NCBI GenBank assembly: GCA_902494515.1
Contig: CABUTS010000009.1
Span: 1 to 61,021, forward strand
DNA length: 61,021 nt
DNA from: an uncultured Muribaculaceae bacterium
GTDB lineage: Bacteria > Bacteroidota > Bacteroidia > Bacteroidales > Muribaculaceae
Direction of reading: 5' to 3'
Shown: piece after piece, positions 60,995 through 61,021 of the stretch
Numbering within the stretch: position 1 is the first letter of the stretch
Layout: every line of letters begins with the position of its first letter
Notes under the pieces: generated by a model
The model's input: the letters and a program-made list of their open reading frames with translations, nothing else
Told to the model about the DNA's origin: nothing
Databases searched by the model: none
Position numbers and translations under genes: made by a program

Positions 60995-61021
60995 ATGGCG
61001 AGACATAAACAAGAGATTCCT
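60995..61021 (+). CDS. Start of a protein gene, cut by the window end
   Basis: An ATG with a -7 box 25 bp upstream opens MARHKQEIP before the sequence ends. Nothing can be said about function. Confidence 0.4.

Noticed and set aside
1..61021. tRNA, rRNA, riboswitch or integrase-type mobile element
   Set aside because: No cloverleaf, conserved rRNA segment, known riboswitch core, transposase or integrase was seen on either strand.

Overview
The window looks like a gut Bacteroidales chromosome. The evidence is a SusC/SusD pair, BACON and PCMD domain lipoproteins, type IX-style C-terminal tails, and many promoters of the Bacteroidetes form TTTG-N20-TAnnTTTG. The fairly GC-rich coding sequence and the gene set would suit Muribaculaceae, but that family-level call is inference.

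Layout. 1-6.7 kb is housekeeping and accessory genes: zinc-ribbon/DUF805 membrane protein, M15 peptidase lipoprotein, AAA ATPase, nitroreductase, a HipB-like regulator with a vestigial partner, and DUF1846. 6.7-22.5 kb is a carbohydrate-degradation locus with two divergent arms: a heparinase II/III-type lyase and a GH3 on the minus strand, and GH31, GH63 and GH2 on the plus strand. A secreted acetylesterase lies beside it. 22.7-29.7 kb is a minus-strand surface-glycan operon: lipid A-type acyltransferase, two Stealth phosphotransferases, GT92 and GT2-like transferases, UDP-galactopyranose mutase (glf) and a galactofuranosyltransferase-like protein. 29.9-33.7 kb is a minus-strand operon of two sialate O-acetylesterase-family enzymes and an acetylesterase.

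33.97-36.67 kb encodes the most unusual protein here. It is a single chain with a signal peptide, an extracytoplasmic lectin-like and Kelch-propeller sensor, one transmembrane helix, and a cytoplasmic winged-helix plus BTAD (SARP-type) activator. 37.5-50.5 kb is a SusC/SusD utilization operon: SusC, SusD, DUF3823, BACON/LRR, GH71/99-like and GH2. A separately promoted double beta-helix protein follows. 55-58.8 kb has two PCMD-type proteins and an outer-membrane barrel. 58.8-60.2 kb is the tRNA CCA-adding enzyme.

How they may work together (inference). A nearly identical 29-bp element lies 37 bp upstream of the -7 box of both the GH31 operon and the susC operon, and related half-sites precede the esterase and lyase operons. 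These scattered operons could form one regulon, and the adjacent Kelch-SARP membrane protein is the obvious candidate regulator.

Repeat architecture is also notable. Many gene junctions carry short tandem duplications of the preceding gene's last codons and stop. A roughly 370-bp repeat occurs in inverted orientation on both sides of the SusCD locus, and a related long inverted repeat lies beside cca.
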